From: Rana temporaria
Taxonomy: Eukaryota > Chordata > Amphibia > Anura > Ranidae
Direction of reading: 5' to 3'
Length of the DNA: 64,000 bases
Assembly: GCF_905171775.1 (NCBI RefSeq)
Contig: NC_053495.1
Location: forward strand, 109,469,409 to 109,533,408
Translations under genes and position numbers: made by a program
The notes under the pieces: generated by a model
Database searches by the model: none
What the model was told of the DNA's origin: nothing
What the model saw: only the letters and a program-made list of their open reading frames with translations
Shown: positions 34,166-45,014 of the stretch, piece by piece
Layout: the number at the start of each line of letters is the position of its first letter
How positions within the stretch are numbered: the first letter of the stretch is position 1

Positions 34166-34984
34166 TTTAAAAATCTATGTAGTGTGTTTTTTTCCCTGAC
34201 ATTTCCCCCCCCCCCAGGTGAATGGGTAGGGATACGATGTACCCCATACTCATTCACATAGGATGGGGGGCCGGGATCTGGGGGCCCCCTTATTAAAAGG
34301 GGGCTCCTGGATTCCGATAAGCCCCCGGCCCGCAGACCCTGACAACTAACGGCCAGGGTTGTCGGGAAGAGGCCCTTGTCCTCATCAACATGGGGACAAG
34401 GTGCTTTTGGGTGGGGGGCCGCAGGGTGCCCCCCTGCCCCAAAGCACCCGCACCCCATGTTGAGGGCCTAGTACAGTTCAGGGGGGAGGCGCTCGTTCGT
34501 CCCCACCCCCTTTCCTAACCGGTCGGGTTGTGTGCTCGGAAAAGGGTCTGGTATGGATTTTGGGGGGACCCCCATGCCATTTTTTTGGGCATAGGGGGTT
34601 CCCCTTACAATCCATACCAGACTAAAGGGCCTGGTATGCTCTTGGAGGGGGAACCCATGCCGTTTTTTATTTAAAATTTGGCGTGGAGTTCCCCCTCAAG
34701 ATCAGCAGAGCACAAGTCGCATTCCAAAGTCGGGTCATGCAAGACGGCGTTCCGACTTTGATCCGACTTCAATGATATTCAATAGGCTGAAGTAGGATCA
34801 AAGTCGGACCAAAGTAGTACAGGGAGCATTTTCAAAGTCGGACCGACATGTGTCGGACCAGTTAAGATGGCTCCCATAGGAAAACATTGATTTTAACACA
34901 TAATGTGACATGAGCTCCCAATGTCGGCGCATTTGTCGCACCAGTGTGAACCCAGCCTGAGAGGATATATCTGGACAAGTTAAA

Positions 34985-35410
34985 TAATGTAATGTTCATT
35001 GGTAATTTTGGTCAATAAATAACGTTTAAAGTAATGACAAAAATCTTGAAAAATTTGGTAAATCGTGAACATTTTCTCACACACTATAAATGGTAAAACC
35101 ACCATATGTGATAAAAAGTAAGCAAATGACAATACTGTGTAAGACTCACAGTGGAAAGATTAAAATAGTAACAGAAAACTTAAAGTGTGCAAAAATTGCA
35201 TAAATCATGAGCAATTACTCGCATATATAAATAGTGGAATTATCATATTTGAAAGTAAAAGAACAATTGACAATACTATGTGAAACTCATAGGTTGAAAT
35301 TCTAATAATTGCACAAACCTGAATAGATGTGAACAATTACCCATACACTATATACATTATTCTCAAATGCGATGATAAATGCACTTAAAACAGTCCAGTG
35401 TAACACTCTT
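34985..35410. repeat. Imperfect duplication of about 120 bp, AT-rich
   Basis: Two to three degenerate copies with gacaatactgtgtaagactc / gacaatactatgtgaaactc and ataaatcatgagcaattact-type words. I do not recognise the family. Confidence 0.5.
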
Positions 35411-36650
35411 AAGCCCTGTACACACGATCGGTTTCTGATGGAATCAAATCCAATGTTGTTCAATGCATTGCCGGCAGTATTACCGCGTTGTCCCATTGTT
35501 TTCAATGGGAAGGAGCGGTGGAGGAGCAGTAAACACACCACTTCTCTTACAGCTCCAAAGATGCTACTGGCAGGACTTTTGGAGCGGTTCCGCCAGCGCA
35601 TCGCCTCAGGCTTTCACACTGAGAATGCAGGGCAGGAGTTTCCCAGGTGGTATTTAGGCGCTAAAAATAGCGCTAAACCGCCTGAAAAACTCCTCAGTGG
35701 GAAAGGGATCTTACCGAAGTCCAGGAAGTTCATTGAGGACTACATGCCATCTACCGCGGTTGCAGATGGTACTTAGTTCATATGTAGAATGAATAACATG
35801 GCTGTGTGGGCAGAGCCCCTCATGGCTGCACTTTTTTCAAATTTTGGGTGTGGGGAGAAGGGAGGGGTCGTCGGGGGTAAGTTGCTGAACATGTTACATG
35901 TTACACCCTAAATACTGGTGTAACATGTCCAGATAGGTGAACTTTTCCTTTAAACATGTTATGTTTACTGACCTCTTCCTTTCCTGAATTAATGATTCTT
36001 ACTGATCAGTCCTGTTTTCATTCATAACTAAAACATAGTAAACTGTGTTTACTATGCTTCAGCTGGTGAATGATCAGGAAACCTCTGTACAGAACACTTC
36101 CTGTTCATTAACTCTGCAGTGCTGCTGAGGATTCAGAGATAGAGATTGATGAAAATAAATCCTCAATCCCCTTTCCTGTTTCATCAGAAGTCTGTTTAGA
36201 CCCTCATATTTTACCAAAGACCCCCCCTGAAGCAGTTGTACAAACGCAGCTGTGGGTCCTAATTTGACAGGTGTTCAGGTGCGGATAATGAATACAAACT
36301 GTACTGTGTTCAGGGCCACGTACCAACACTTGCACTCCTGTCAAATTCGGACCAGAGCGGTGTTTGTACAGCCACTTTGTCCCCATAGAGCAGGGGGGTC
36401 TGTAACTGATCGGTCGCAATCTACTCGTTGATCACGGGCAGATTATGGGTAGATCACATTCTATTCCCTGCCTTGCCGACCCACGGCATAAAGTGATTCT
36501 CCCCCACCTGCGGAGTGGCACATGGAAGCATTATACCTGAATGTATTGCACAGATTTTCTGTCATCTATCCCAGAATAAGTAGACCTGTCATTGTGTCAT
36601 AGCAGCTTTCCTGCACTGCTTTGCATGTGGAAGCAACTGTTTCTTCACTA
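35411..36650. other. Intronic repeat fragments, no gene
   Basis: Begins with a truncated Harbinger-like end (gccctgtacacacgatcgg). A single hAT-like start (caggggggtctgtaactg) at about 36389 has no partner. The rest is old sequence with no domain-bearing frame. Confidence 0.45.
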
Positions 36651-36654
36651 CAGA

Positions 36655-37265
36655 CAGTGGCGTCACTAGGGTTGGTGTCACCTGGTGCAGAAAACAATGG
36701 TGTCACCCCCTCCCCCCCTCGACCAACTATAGTCCCCCTTCAGTACAGACCACCCTCCCTCATTATAGACCCCCCCCCCTCACTAAGTACAGAATCCCTT
36801 TCTTCAATATAACCCACTCCCATTAAGTACGTATCCATCAGTGTATACCTCCCCTCAGTGCAGACCCCCCCATCAGCATAGACACCCCCCAGAACAGACC
36901 CCCTCCATAAGCATAGACCCCCCTCAGTGCAGCCCCTCTCCATAAGCATAGATCCCCCCTCAGTGCAGGCCCCCCTCTCCAGAAGCATAGATCCCCCTCA
37001 GGGCAGACCCCCTCTACAAAAAAAAATAGATCCCACTCAGTGCTAACCCCCCCTCTCCCTAAGCATAGTCGACCCCCCCTCAGTGCAGCCCCCCTCCATA
37101 AACATAGATCCCCCTCACCCTCAGGGCAGACCCCCTCTACATAAACATAGATCCCCTCAGGGCAAACCCCCTCTCCATAAGCAGAGATCCCCCTCAGTGC
37201 AACCCCCCCCCTCCATAAGCATAGACCCCCCTCAGTGCAGAACCCCCTCTCACCTCCCATAGCAC
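36655..37265. mobile_element. hAT-type left end with C-rich minisatellite
   Basis: Starts cagtggcgtcactagggttg, a common hAT terminus, and passes into about 15 degenerate units of about 34 bp (ccataagcatagatccccct and cagtgcagacccc). No right end or 8-bp partner of actacaga was found, so it is truncated or its right end lies inside later repeats. Confidence 0.6.
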
Positions 37266-37273
37266 CCCCAGGC

Positions 37274-37274
<1 letters not shown>

Positions 37275-37351
<77 letters not shown>
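37275..37351. repeat. (TA)n(TG)n(AG)n compound microsatellite
   Basis: Runs of TA, then TG, then AG, directly following the C-rich minisatellite. Confidence 0.95.
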
Positions 37352-37399
37352 CTGTGTCCAGTTCCCACACCCACCGCCCCCCCCCAAATGAATTTTTCT

Positions 37400-38517
37400 T
37401 TGTTTCTGTTATAAAATTTAGCAAATTAGTATTTTTTCTTCATAAATTTTGGCCACAATTTATACTGCTATATATCTTTGGTAAAAATAAGTACAAATTG
37501 GTGTATATTATTTGGTCTGTGTGAAAGTTATAGAGTCCACAAGCTGTGGTGCCAATCTCTAAAAATTGATCACACCTGAAGTACTGACGGCCTATCTCAA
37601 TTCTTGAGACCCTAACATGACAGAAAAGTATAAATACCCCCCAAATTCCCCCTTTTTGGAAAGAAGACATTCCAAGGTATTTAGAAGGAGGCATGGTGAG
37701 TTTTTTAAAGTTGTAATTTTTTCCCACAATTCTTTGCAATATCAAGATTTTTTTATATTTCTTTTTTTTTTCACAACATTTTCATATTAGCAGGTTATTT
37801 CTCACACACAGCATATGCATTCCACAAATTACACCCCAACACACATTCTGCTATTACTCCTGAGTATGGAGATACCACATGTGTGAGACTTTTACACAGC
37901 GTGGCCACATACAGAGGCCCAACATGCAGGGAGCACCTTCAGGCGTTCTGGAGCACCCAGGCCAATTCTGACATTCCTCTCCTACATCTAAAAATCATCA
38001 TTTATTTGCTAGAAAATTGCATAGAACCCCAAAACATTATATATATTTTTTTAGCAAAGACCTTAGAGAATACAATGGTGGTCATTGCAACTTTTTATCT
38101 CTCACTGTATTTGCGCAGCAATTTTTCTAACGTGTTTTTTACAAAAAAAACTGTTTTGTGCTTAAAAAAACAAATCAGTAAATTTAGCCCAATGTTTTTG
38201 CATAATGTGAAAGATGAAGTTCCGCCGAGTAAATAGATACCCAAAATGTCACCCTTCAAAATTGCACACGCTCGTGGAATGGCGCCAAACTTCGCTACTT
38301 AAAAATCCCAATAGGCGACGTTTTAAATATTTTTACTGGTTATATGTTTTTAGTTACAGAGGAGGTCTAGGACCAAAATTACGGACACTCCCATGTGCGC
38401 GCCCCAGGGGGCGCGTGGGAGCGCGATTCTGGAAGGCCGTTAATTAACAGGCCTCCCAGAGTTAAGCAACCACCCTGTAGCCGTACTTTTGCTATGGGGC
38501 GGTTGTCAAGTGGTTAA
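37400..38517. repeat. Old interspersed frog repeat ending at TTAA
   Basis: A long repeat-like block with ttgagaccctaacatga, agacattccaaggtattt and gtggccacatacagaggccc. It ends cggttgtcaagtggttaa at 38517. The caagtggttaa end matches other TTAA-type elements here. No left terminus was fixed and no ORF has a domain. Confidence 0.45.
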
Positions 38518-39134
38518 TATGCGGTATACCTTACCCCATAAATTATGCAATATAAAAAACAAAGCTGTGCTACAATACACATAAAAGTGCAAAAAGTGTT
38601 GTTCAATATTGTACCCCAATTTCCAACCAAGAGTTAATATACTATTTAAATTATGCATTTATGTATTCTGTGCAAACAGATCAATTACATATAAAGTGCA
38701 TGTGATAAAGTCTCCATAGAAGTGACATAATCCCATTAATAAGTGTCCCAGTCCATGAATACTCAGTGCTGCACTAATGCTAGAATGGTCAGATAGCGCT
38801 TTAACTTATATATTCTACTTCAGATCATTCTCCCATAGCCATGGTCCTGATATTCACCAAAAAGGATAAACCAGAATGGATAACATAGTGTAATATGCCC
38901 TTTATTTAATATAGTGCCAAAAAAGTTAAAATATATTGCATTTACATGTACCGGTGGCCTCCTGGCACCTGGATGACTTGCCGACTGTATTGTACTGGAA
39001 CGCTGCTGCTCTGAACCGTTTGGGGGCCTGCATGCCTCCTGATGATGTCCGTGTAGTGACAAAATGGGTAGGGGTAGGACCTCCCTTAACGCAACTTCCC
39101 AATTGGTTTGACATACTGATATGTCAGTTAATAA
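38518..39134. other. Unresolved intronic sequence
   Basis: AT-rich stretch with tttatttaatatagtgccaa, possibly the end of an old retroelement. No supported feature. Confidence 0.35.
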
Positions 39135-39499
39135 GTTAGTAATGCAAGAGATGTCAGGGAGGAGAGGGTGTCATCAGCATAGAGATAGTATTAGAAGCCA
39201 TGGGAGTTTATCCAGTAACCAAGGGAGGGGGTTTAGATAGAGAAGATAAGGTTTCACAGGATGGAGCCTTGGAGGACCCCTACAGAAAAAGGAAGTGGAT
39301 AGGAGGAGACAAAGTTGCAGGCAACATTGTAGGAACACTATGATAGGTAGGGGGAGAACCAGGAAAGAGCAGATTTGGAGGCCAGAGTAACGTTTTTTGA
39401 TGAGGAGCTGGTATTCAACGGTATCAAAGGCAGTAGAAAAGTCTAGCTGTAAGAGTATGGAGTAGTGGCCATTGGTTTTAAATTTGATTGGAAAGCATT
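39135..39499 (-). pseudogene. LINE (CR1/L2-like) reverse transcriptase fragment
   Basis: Three RT motifs occur in the right order on the - strand: LDFSTAFDTV (motif A, about 39446-39418), GVLQGSIL (motif B, about 39282-39262) and YLYADDT (motif C, about 39184-39164). The HGF.YYLYADD spacing resembles CR1/L2-clade LINEs. Stops occur, for example between HGF and YYLYADD. The fragment lies antisense to the CCP gene. Its upstream part continues at 40757-40925 beyond a MITE and its partial duplication. Confidence 0.78.
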
Positions 39500-40223
39500 G
39501 GCCCAGATTCAGTAAGCAATTGTGCCTGCGTAACCATAGTTACGCAGCGCAATTGCTGACTTGCGCCGGCGTAACGAGTTCTCCTGATTCAGAGAACTCG
39601 TTACGCCGACTGCAGCCTAAAATCTGCGTGGCATAAGGCTCTTATGCCACGCAGATTTTAGGCTGCATTCTTGCGATGACCGCTAGGGGGCGTTCCCATT
39701 GTGGTCAGCGTATAGTATGCAAATTGCATTCTTACGCCGATTCACAATGTTGCGCGCCCCCTGCGTACGCAAGTTACATCGTTTCCGTACGGCGTGTTTA
39801 GCGTAAGGCTGCCCCTTCTAATAGCAGGGGCAGCCAATACCCGGCGTTCCCGCGTCGCGACGTTCAAATTTAACGTCGTTTGCGTAAGTGAATCGTGAAT
39901 GGCGCTGGACGCCATTCACGTTCACTTTGAAGCAAATGACGTCCTTGCGACATCATTTGCCGCAATGCACGTCGGGAAAGTTTCCCGACGGAGCATGCGC
40001 TCTACGCTCGGCGCGGGAGCGCGCCTAATTTAAATGATTCCCGCCACCGGCGGGATCATTTACATTGCGCGTGCTTTCCCCTGGGCAATTTTGCCGGCAC
40101 GCCCTCCCAATTTACGGAGCTACTGCTCCGTGAATCGAGGGAAGCGCAAAGTATTTGCGGGGGCGCAGGGCAAAATCGTCTGCGCCTCCACAAATAGAGC
40201 GCAATTCTTTCTGAATCCGGGCC
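39500..40223. mobile_element. 3-bp-TSD foldback MITE (gggccagatt family), copy 3
   Basis: Ends ggcccagattcagtaagc and ctttctgaatccgggcc with ATT on both sides (39497-39499, 40224-40226). It splits the LINE fragment. Its right two-thirds are tandemly duplicated just downstream. Confidence 0.85.
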
Positions 40224-40245
40224 ATTGTATTTTAGGAGGGTAAAT

Positions 40246-40756
40246 TTCACAATGTTGCGCGCCCCCTGCGTACGCAAGTTACGTTGTTTCCGTACGGCGT
40301 GTTTAGCGTAAGGCTGCCCCTTCTAATAGCACTGGCAGCCAATGCTAAACTATACCCGGCGTTCCCGCGTCGCGACGTTCAAATTTTACGTCGTTTGCGT
40401 AAGTGAATCGTGAATGGCGCTGGACGCCATTCACGTTCACTTTGAAGCAAATGACGTCCTTGCGACATCATTTCCCGCAATGCACGTCGGGAAAGTTTCC
40501 CGACGGAGCATGCGCTCTACGCTCGGCGCGGGAGCGCGCCTAATTTAAATGATTCCCGCCCCCGGCGGGATCATTTACATTGCGCGTGCTTACGCCTGGC
40601 AATTTTGCCGGTGCGCCCTCCCAATTTACGGAGCTACTGCTCCGTGAATCGAGGGAAGCGTAAAGTATTTGCGGGGGCGCAGGGCAAAATCGTCTGCGCC
40701 TCCGCACATAGAGCGCAATTCTTTCTGAATCCGGGCCATTGTATTTTAGGAGGGTA
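40246..40756. repeat. Tandem duplicate of MITE part plus LINE flank (about 505 bp)
   Basis: Repeats 39741-40245, i.e. the MITE from ttcacaatgttgcgcgcccc to its end plus the next 22 bp of LINE sequence (attgtattttaggagggtaa). Copy 2 has about 10 extra bases (tgctaaacta) and a few substitutions. This is a post-insertion segmental duplication, not a second transposition. Confidence 0.88.
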
Positions 40757-40925
40757 AATTTGTATAGGATGAAAGCTTTTAGGGATTTGATTTTATGCCA
40801 CAGTTGCTGAAGAGCATGGCTGCCTCTTGAGATATCTGTTGTGATCAGATTGCCAAGGATGTAATGGTTGGAGCCTAGTTCTTTGTGCAGTGAGAGCAGC
40901 AAGTGCATCCATGAAAGCAAAAAAA
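40757..40925 (-). pseudogene. LINE fragment, upstream part
   Basis: Continuation of the antisense LINE segment after the duplicated MITE. The flank gtattttaggagggtaaatt joins 40226 to 40757. Translation shows no motif I can name, so assignment rests on continuity. Confidence 0.45.
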
Positions 40926-40975
40926 AAGAAAACAAAAGCAGCCATTACATTTAAGGATTGGTAAGCTGCAATATA

Positions 40976-41670
40976 GGGCCAGATTCACAAAAGAGATACT
41001 AAGGCGTATCTCCTGATACGCCGTCGTATCTCTGAGAGTATCTATGCGGCTGATTCATAGAATCAGTTGCGCATAGATAGCCCTAAGATCTGACAGGTGT
41101 AGTAATTGACTTACACTGTCGGATCTTAGGATGCAATACTTTGGCCGCCGCTGGGTGGAGTTCGCGTCGTTTCCAGCGTCGGGTCTGCAAATTAGCTTTT
41201 ATGGTGATCCACGAAGGTACGCGCGTTCGTTACGTCGTCGCTAGTTGGTTTTTCCCATCGCAAAGTTAGGCCTGCTTTTTCATGGCTTAACTTTAGACGA
41301 GCCATGTTAAAGTTATAGCCGTCGTTCCCGCGTCGAATTTTTTTTTTTGGCGTAAGACGTCCGGGAATACAAAAGTACGTTACGCACGTCGCCGTTCAAA
41401 AAACATGTCGGGGCGCCGTAATTTCGCGCAAAGCATGTCGGGAAATTTTCACACGGAGCATGCGCAGAACGTCCGGCGCGGGAGCGCGCCTAATTTAAAT
41501 GACACACGCCCCATTTGAATTAGGCGGGCTTGCGCCGGACGGCTTTACGTTACACCGCCGTAAGTTTACACGCAAGTGCTTTGTGAATCAGGCACTTGCG
41601 CTGAAAACTTGCGGCGGTGTAACGTAAAGACGATACGTTACGCCGCCGCAGTTCTTTATGAATCTGGCCC
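40976..41670. mobile_element. 3-bp-TSD foldback MITE (gggccagatt family), copy 4
   Basis: Ends gggccagattcacaaaag and ctttatgaatctggccc with ATA on both sides (40973-40975, 41671-41673). Arms carry ggcgtatctcctgatacgcc hairpins. This is the cleanest copy of the family in the window. Confidence 0.88.
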
Positions 41671-41814
41671 ATAATGTTTGCTTTTGGGTTTAATACTGAT
41701 TTAAAGAAGAATTATGTGTTCATTAATTTGTAAGAAATGTATTGGTTTTAAGGGGGAATGGGTGGAATGTATATATACTTATTGTATCTCACAAAATTAG
41801 TACAACCCTCACAA

Positions 41815-42115
41815 ACCCGCGACGCGCCAGAGGAGGCGGGGTCACCCATACACGTCATTGGGTAACCCCTGGCTTTCGCCTTGCGTCAGAGAGGGGGCGG
41901 GGTCACCCACGCATGTGACAGGTGGCCCCTCCCTAAGCTTTAAAAGAGCTGTCACACCAAGTGAGCATCATTCGATCGGGGGGGGGGGGGGCCCCCATGA
42001 GGTGGTATCGTTTGTAGCGTTGTGTTTTTTTTCCGTATCGCTTGAGACAGGATTACATCGTTGGAACCTTTTTTTAATTTTATTTTTAATAAAGGACTTG
42101 TCCCAAACTGTCTCC
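41815..42115 (+). promoter_or_regulatory. Promoter-like block to AATAAA, related to foldback core
   Basis: gaggcggggtcacccatac and ggggcggggtcacccacgc words (GC-box-like plus GTCACC) precede a ctttaaaag TATA-like word at about 41938. AATAAA follows at about 42089. It is arranged like one arm of the mini-units in 32901-34957 and precedes a half-copy of that element's body, so it is probably a relative. Confidence 0.4.
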
Positions 42116-42390
42116 TGTGGTATTTAAAATGTTTACACTTTTTTTTGTAAAATGGTAGGGGCACAATGTACCCCGTTACCAGTTCACATGGGGGGGGTGG
42201 GATCTTGAGTTCCCCTTTGTTAAAGGGGACTTCCAGATTCCAATAAGCCCCCGCCCGCAGGCCCCCACAACCATCAGGCAAGGGTTGTGGGGGTGAGGAT
42301 TTTGTCCCCATCAACATTCTCCCCATGTTTACGGCATGTGGCCTGGTACAGTTCAGAAGGTGGGCCGCTCTCTCGTCCCCCCCCTCTTTT

Positions 42391-43172
42391 CCTGCAGCCT
42401 GCCAGGTTGCGTGCTCGAATAAGGGTCTGGTATGGATTTTTGGGGAACCCCACGCCATTTAAAAAAAAATGGCGCAGGGTTCCCCCTTAAAGCGGGAGTT
42501 CACCCGAATTTTTTTTTTTAACCTTAGATTGATGCTCATTTTGTCAAGGGGAATCGGGTAGTTTTTTTTAAATCAAAGCAGTACTTACCGTTTTAGAGAG
42601 CGATCTTCTCCGCCTCTTCCGGGTATGGTCTTCGGGACTGGGCGTTCCTATTTGATTGACAGGCTTCCGACAGGCTTCCGACGGTCGCATACATTGCGTC
42701 ACGAGTAGCCGAAAGAAGCCGAACGTCGGTGCGGCTCTATATGGCGCCTGCGCACCGACGTTCGGCTACTTTCGGAAAATTCCTGCAGCCTGCCAGGTTG
42801 CGTGCTCGAATAAGGGTCTGGTATGGATTTTTGGGGAACCCCACGCCATTTAAAAAAAAATGGCGCAGGGTTCCCCCTTAAAGCGGGAGTTCACCCGAAT
42901 TTTTTTTTTTAACCTTAGATTGATGCTCATTTTGTCAAGGGGAATCGGGTAGTTTTTTTTAAATCAAAGCAGTACTTACCGTTTTAGAGAGCGATCTTCT
43001 CCGCCTCTTCCGGGTATGGTCTTCGGGACTGGGCGTTCCTATTTGATTGACAGGCTTCCGACAGGCTTCCGACGGTCGCATACATTGCGTCACGAGTAGC
43101 CGAAAGAAGCCGAACGTCGGTGCGGCTCTATATGGCGCCTGCGCACCGACGTTCGGCTACTTTCGGAAAATT
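42391..43172. repeat. Perfect-looking 391-bp tandem duplication
   Basis: 42391-42781 and 42782-43172 appear identical by eye, starting cctgcagcctgccaggttgc and ending ttcggctactttcggaaaatt. The unit spans the outer flank plus the left half of the TTAA MITE, so it arose after the MITE inserted. Predicted ORFs at 42656 and 43047 share the same first 42 residues, which confirms the identity. Confidence 0.92.
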
Positions 43173-43352
43173 GTGACGCGATGTATGCGACCGTCAGAAG
43201 CCTGTCAATCAAATAGGAACGCCCAGTCCTGCAGCCTATACCCGGAAGCAGCGGAGAAGATCGCTCTCTAAAACGGTAAGTACTGCTTCGATTAAAAAAA
43301 AAATGAGCATCAATCTAAGGTTAAAAATGTACTTTTCGGGTGAACCTCCACT
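42491..43352. mobile_element. TTAA-flanked MITE
   Basis: Ends agcgggagttcacccgaa and ttcgggtgaacctccact, with TTAA at 42487-42490 and 43353-43356. Arms carry aaccttagattgatgctcat and its reverse complement. The internal 391-bp duplication enlarges it. Confidence 0.75.
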
Positions 43353-43414
43353 TTAATATCCATACCAGACCTGAAGGGCCTGATATGGAATTTGGGGGGG
43401 ACCCCCACGCTTTT

Positions 43415-43770
43415 TGTTTTATTATGGTTTGGGACTTTTCTAAGCACGGCAAACATTTGCTACTTTACAGGCATACTATAGACACCCCCCAGGAATGAAA
43501 TTTAAAGGAATATTTCACTTTTATTGTTTTACTTTAAGCATTATTAAAATCACTGCTCCCGAAAAAAAATCAGTTTTTAAAACTTTTTTTGCATTGATAC
43601 ATGTCCCCTGGGACAGGACCCAGGTCCCCAAACACTTGTTATGACAATAACTTGCATATTAACCTTTAAAATTAGCACTTTTGATTTCTCCCATAGACTT
43701 TTAAAGGGTGCTGTGCGGCTTTTCGAATTTGCTGCGAACACCCCAAATTGTTCGCTGTTCGGCTCTCCTC
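43415..43770. mobile_element. hAT 3' end fragment, inverted (tagggatgagc family)
   Basis: Reverse complement of the 3' non-coding part of hAT A (compare 10680-10830 and 11215-11400). Shared words are ggcatactatagacaccccc, aataacttgcatattaacct and attagcacttttga. It stops at gttcggctctcc, just before the terminal catcccta, so it is truncated. Confidence 0.65.
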
Positions 43771-44104
43771 CACCTTTATATCCTAGCCGCTCACCTCAAG
43801 TTCTGACCCCTGTTTCACCAGAAGGTCAGAAAAAGCAGAATCCCTCTCAGGGATATAAACAAATCAGTTAGTCATGGCGCTCCTATTCCGTCCGTGCTGC
43901 CTCTGGCTTATTAGATGGATACTAACCAGTACAGATTCCCTCAATGGGGTCCGGTGCACATAGGAATAGAAAAGGCTAAATCTAGTGCTCTCTGGATATC
44001 TGAACGATTTATTTACTCATTAAAACATTACTCACAAACGTAGCACTTAAGCAGTGTGGGCTCAGGATGCATAGAAACTACAAGATGCTCGCGGGATGAT
44101 GTAG

Positions 44105-44577
44105 TCACTGTGACTCCTTCCCCCTATATGTGTTATGTCCAATTGGCATGATTTCTTCCTACATCTTAATGTAGAGCAAAAAAAAAATAATTCAGATCCT
44201 CAGAGAGTTCTTTAACATGAGGTGCCATTATGAACTTCCAGTGACCAGAATGAGAGAGTGAGAGTGATATCAAATTTAACACACCAGCTCCCCATTCACA
44301 CCTGAGACCTTGTAACACTAACAGGCCACATGACATCGGGGAGGGAAAATGGCTAATTCGGTCCAATTTGGACATTTTCACTTAGGGGTGTGCTCACTTT
44401 TGTTGCCAGCAGTTTAGAAATTAATGGCTGTGTGTGTTGAGTTATCTTGAGGGGACAGCAAATTTACACTGCTATACAAGCTGTACACTCACTAATTTAC
44501 ATTATAGCAAAGTGTCATTTCTTCAGTGTTGTCACATGAAAAGAGGGGTGTACTCACTTTTGTGAGATACTGTATCA
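44105..44577. mobile_element. Tc1-like element, right-end fragment
   Basis: Ends aggggtgtactcacttttgt gagatactgta, the inverted terminus of a Tc1-type element, with gtgctcacttttgttgccag as the inner direct repeat about 180 bp away. This is the IR/DR layout again. No transposase remains. A weakly similar left end (tgtatctcacaaaattagta) lies at about 41775 but is not reliable. Confidence 0.6.
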
Positions 44578-44846
44578 TATAAATGTTGATTTGATATATG
44601 AGGATGTTTAAGGTCCAGGATGCAATATAGCAATTTTTTGTTTAATGAAAATATAAAAGACATGAAATTACAAACCATTTGCAGAGCATTTCCTACACTT
44701 TCAGATCATGTGGTGGTACATATATTACAAATGATTGCTGTTTGTGCTACATACTATACATAGGTATGTAATTCACATATAAACCACCTTTATACTACCT
44801 TCCATGTGTTACAGTTGTCTTTTTATTATTTGTTTTTGTTTTTTAG

Positions 44847-45014
44847 GTAATTCCTGTGGAAAGCCTCGAGAAATATTAAATGGAAGAGCTGAAGATAAAG
44901 TATACAAACATCGTGAACGTGCTTCCTATATTTGTAACAAGGGGTATAAGTTGTCTCAAGCTGAACCTGCATCATGCGATCTTGGAAAATGGAAGGATAT
45001 TCCACAGTGTATAG
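44847..45014 (+). CDS. CCP/sushi domain exon 3 of 3 (factor H-type gene)
   Basis: A 168-bp exon (56 codons) with a long T-rich acceptor (tttgttttttag) and donor gtaagt, phase 1-1. It encodes NSCGKPREILNGRAED, then HRERASYICNKGYKLSQAEP, then SCDLGKWKDIPQC. All four cysteines, the ING-like turn, CxxGY and KWxxxPxC are kept. It is 13.9 kb from exon 2 and undamaged. Three successive modules in one orientation and phase, with good splice sites, make a functional multi-CCP gene the best reading. Further exons must lie outside the window; none was found between 45015 and 64000. Confidence 0.94.

Larger units (their letters stand above)
32901..34957. mobile_element. 2-kb palindromic foldback element
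   Basis: Outer ends ggctgggttcacactggtg and caccagtgtgaacccagcc. The flanks are TAA and TGA (32898-32900, 34958-34960), a 3-bp duplication with one change. Two arms of about 750-900 bp (about 33030-33815 and 33975-34700) are reverse complements. They contain catcaacatggggacaag, agggtctggtatggatttt and ccatactcattcacat words. The centre holds a symmetric regulatory-looking block. A half-copy of the same internal sequence is at about 42140-43420. Confidence 0.82.
42140..43420. mobile_element. Half foldback element with nested TTAA MITE
   Basis: 42140-42490 matches the arm of 32901-34957 (cagttcacatgggggg, catcaacattctccccatgt, agggtctggtatggattttt). A TTAA-flanked MITE (42491-43352) interrupts it; arm sequence resumes at about 43360 (ccataccagacctgaaggg). 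Part of the block is tandemly duplicated. Confidence 0.65.

Noticed and set aside
42656..43271. Two ORFs with the same 42-residue start (MTGFRQASDGR..)
   Set aside because: They only reflect the 391-bp tandem duplication within a MITE; no domain.
41772..44577. A full Tc1 element spanning tgtatctcacaaaatt to gagatactgta
   Set aside because: The left match is short and degenerate, and the middle contains unrelated elements with no transposase; only the right end fragment is kept.
26457..45014. Naming the CCP gene CFH or F13B
   Set aside because: Both families have modules of this style; three modules read by eye cannot decide, so no symbol is given.
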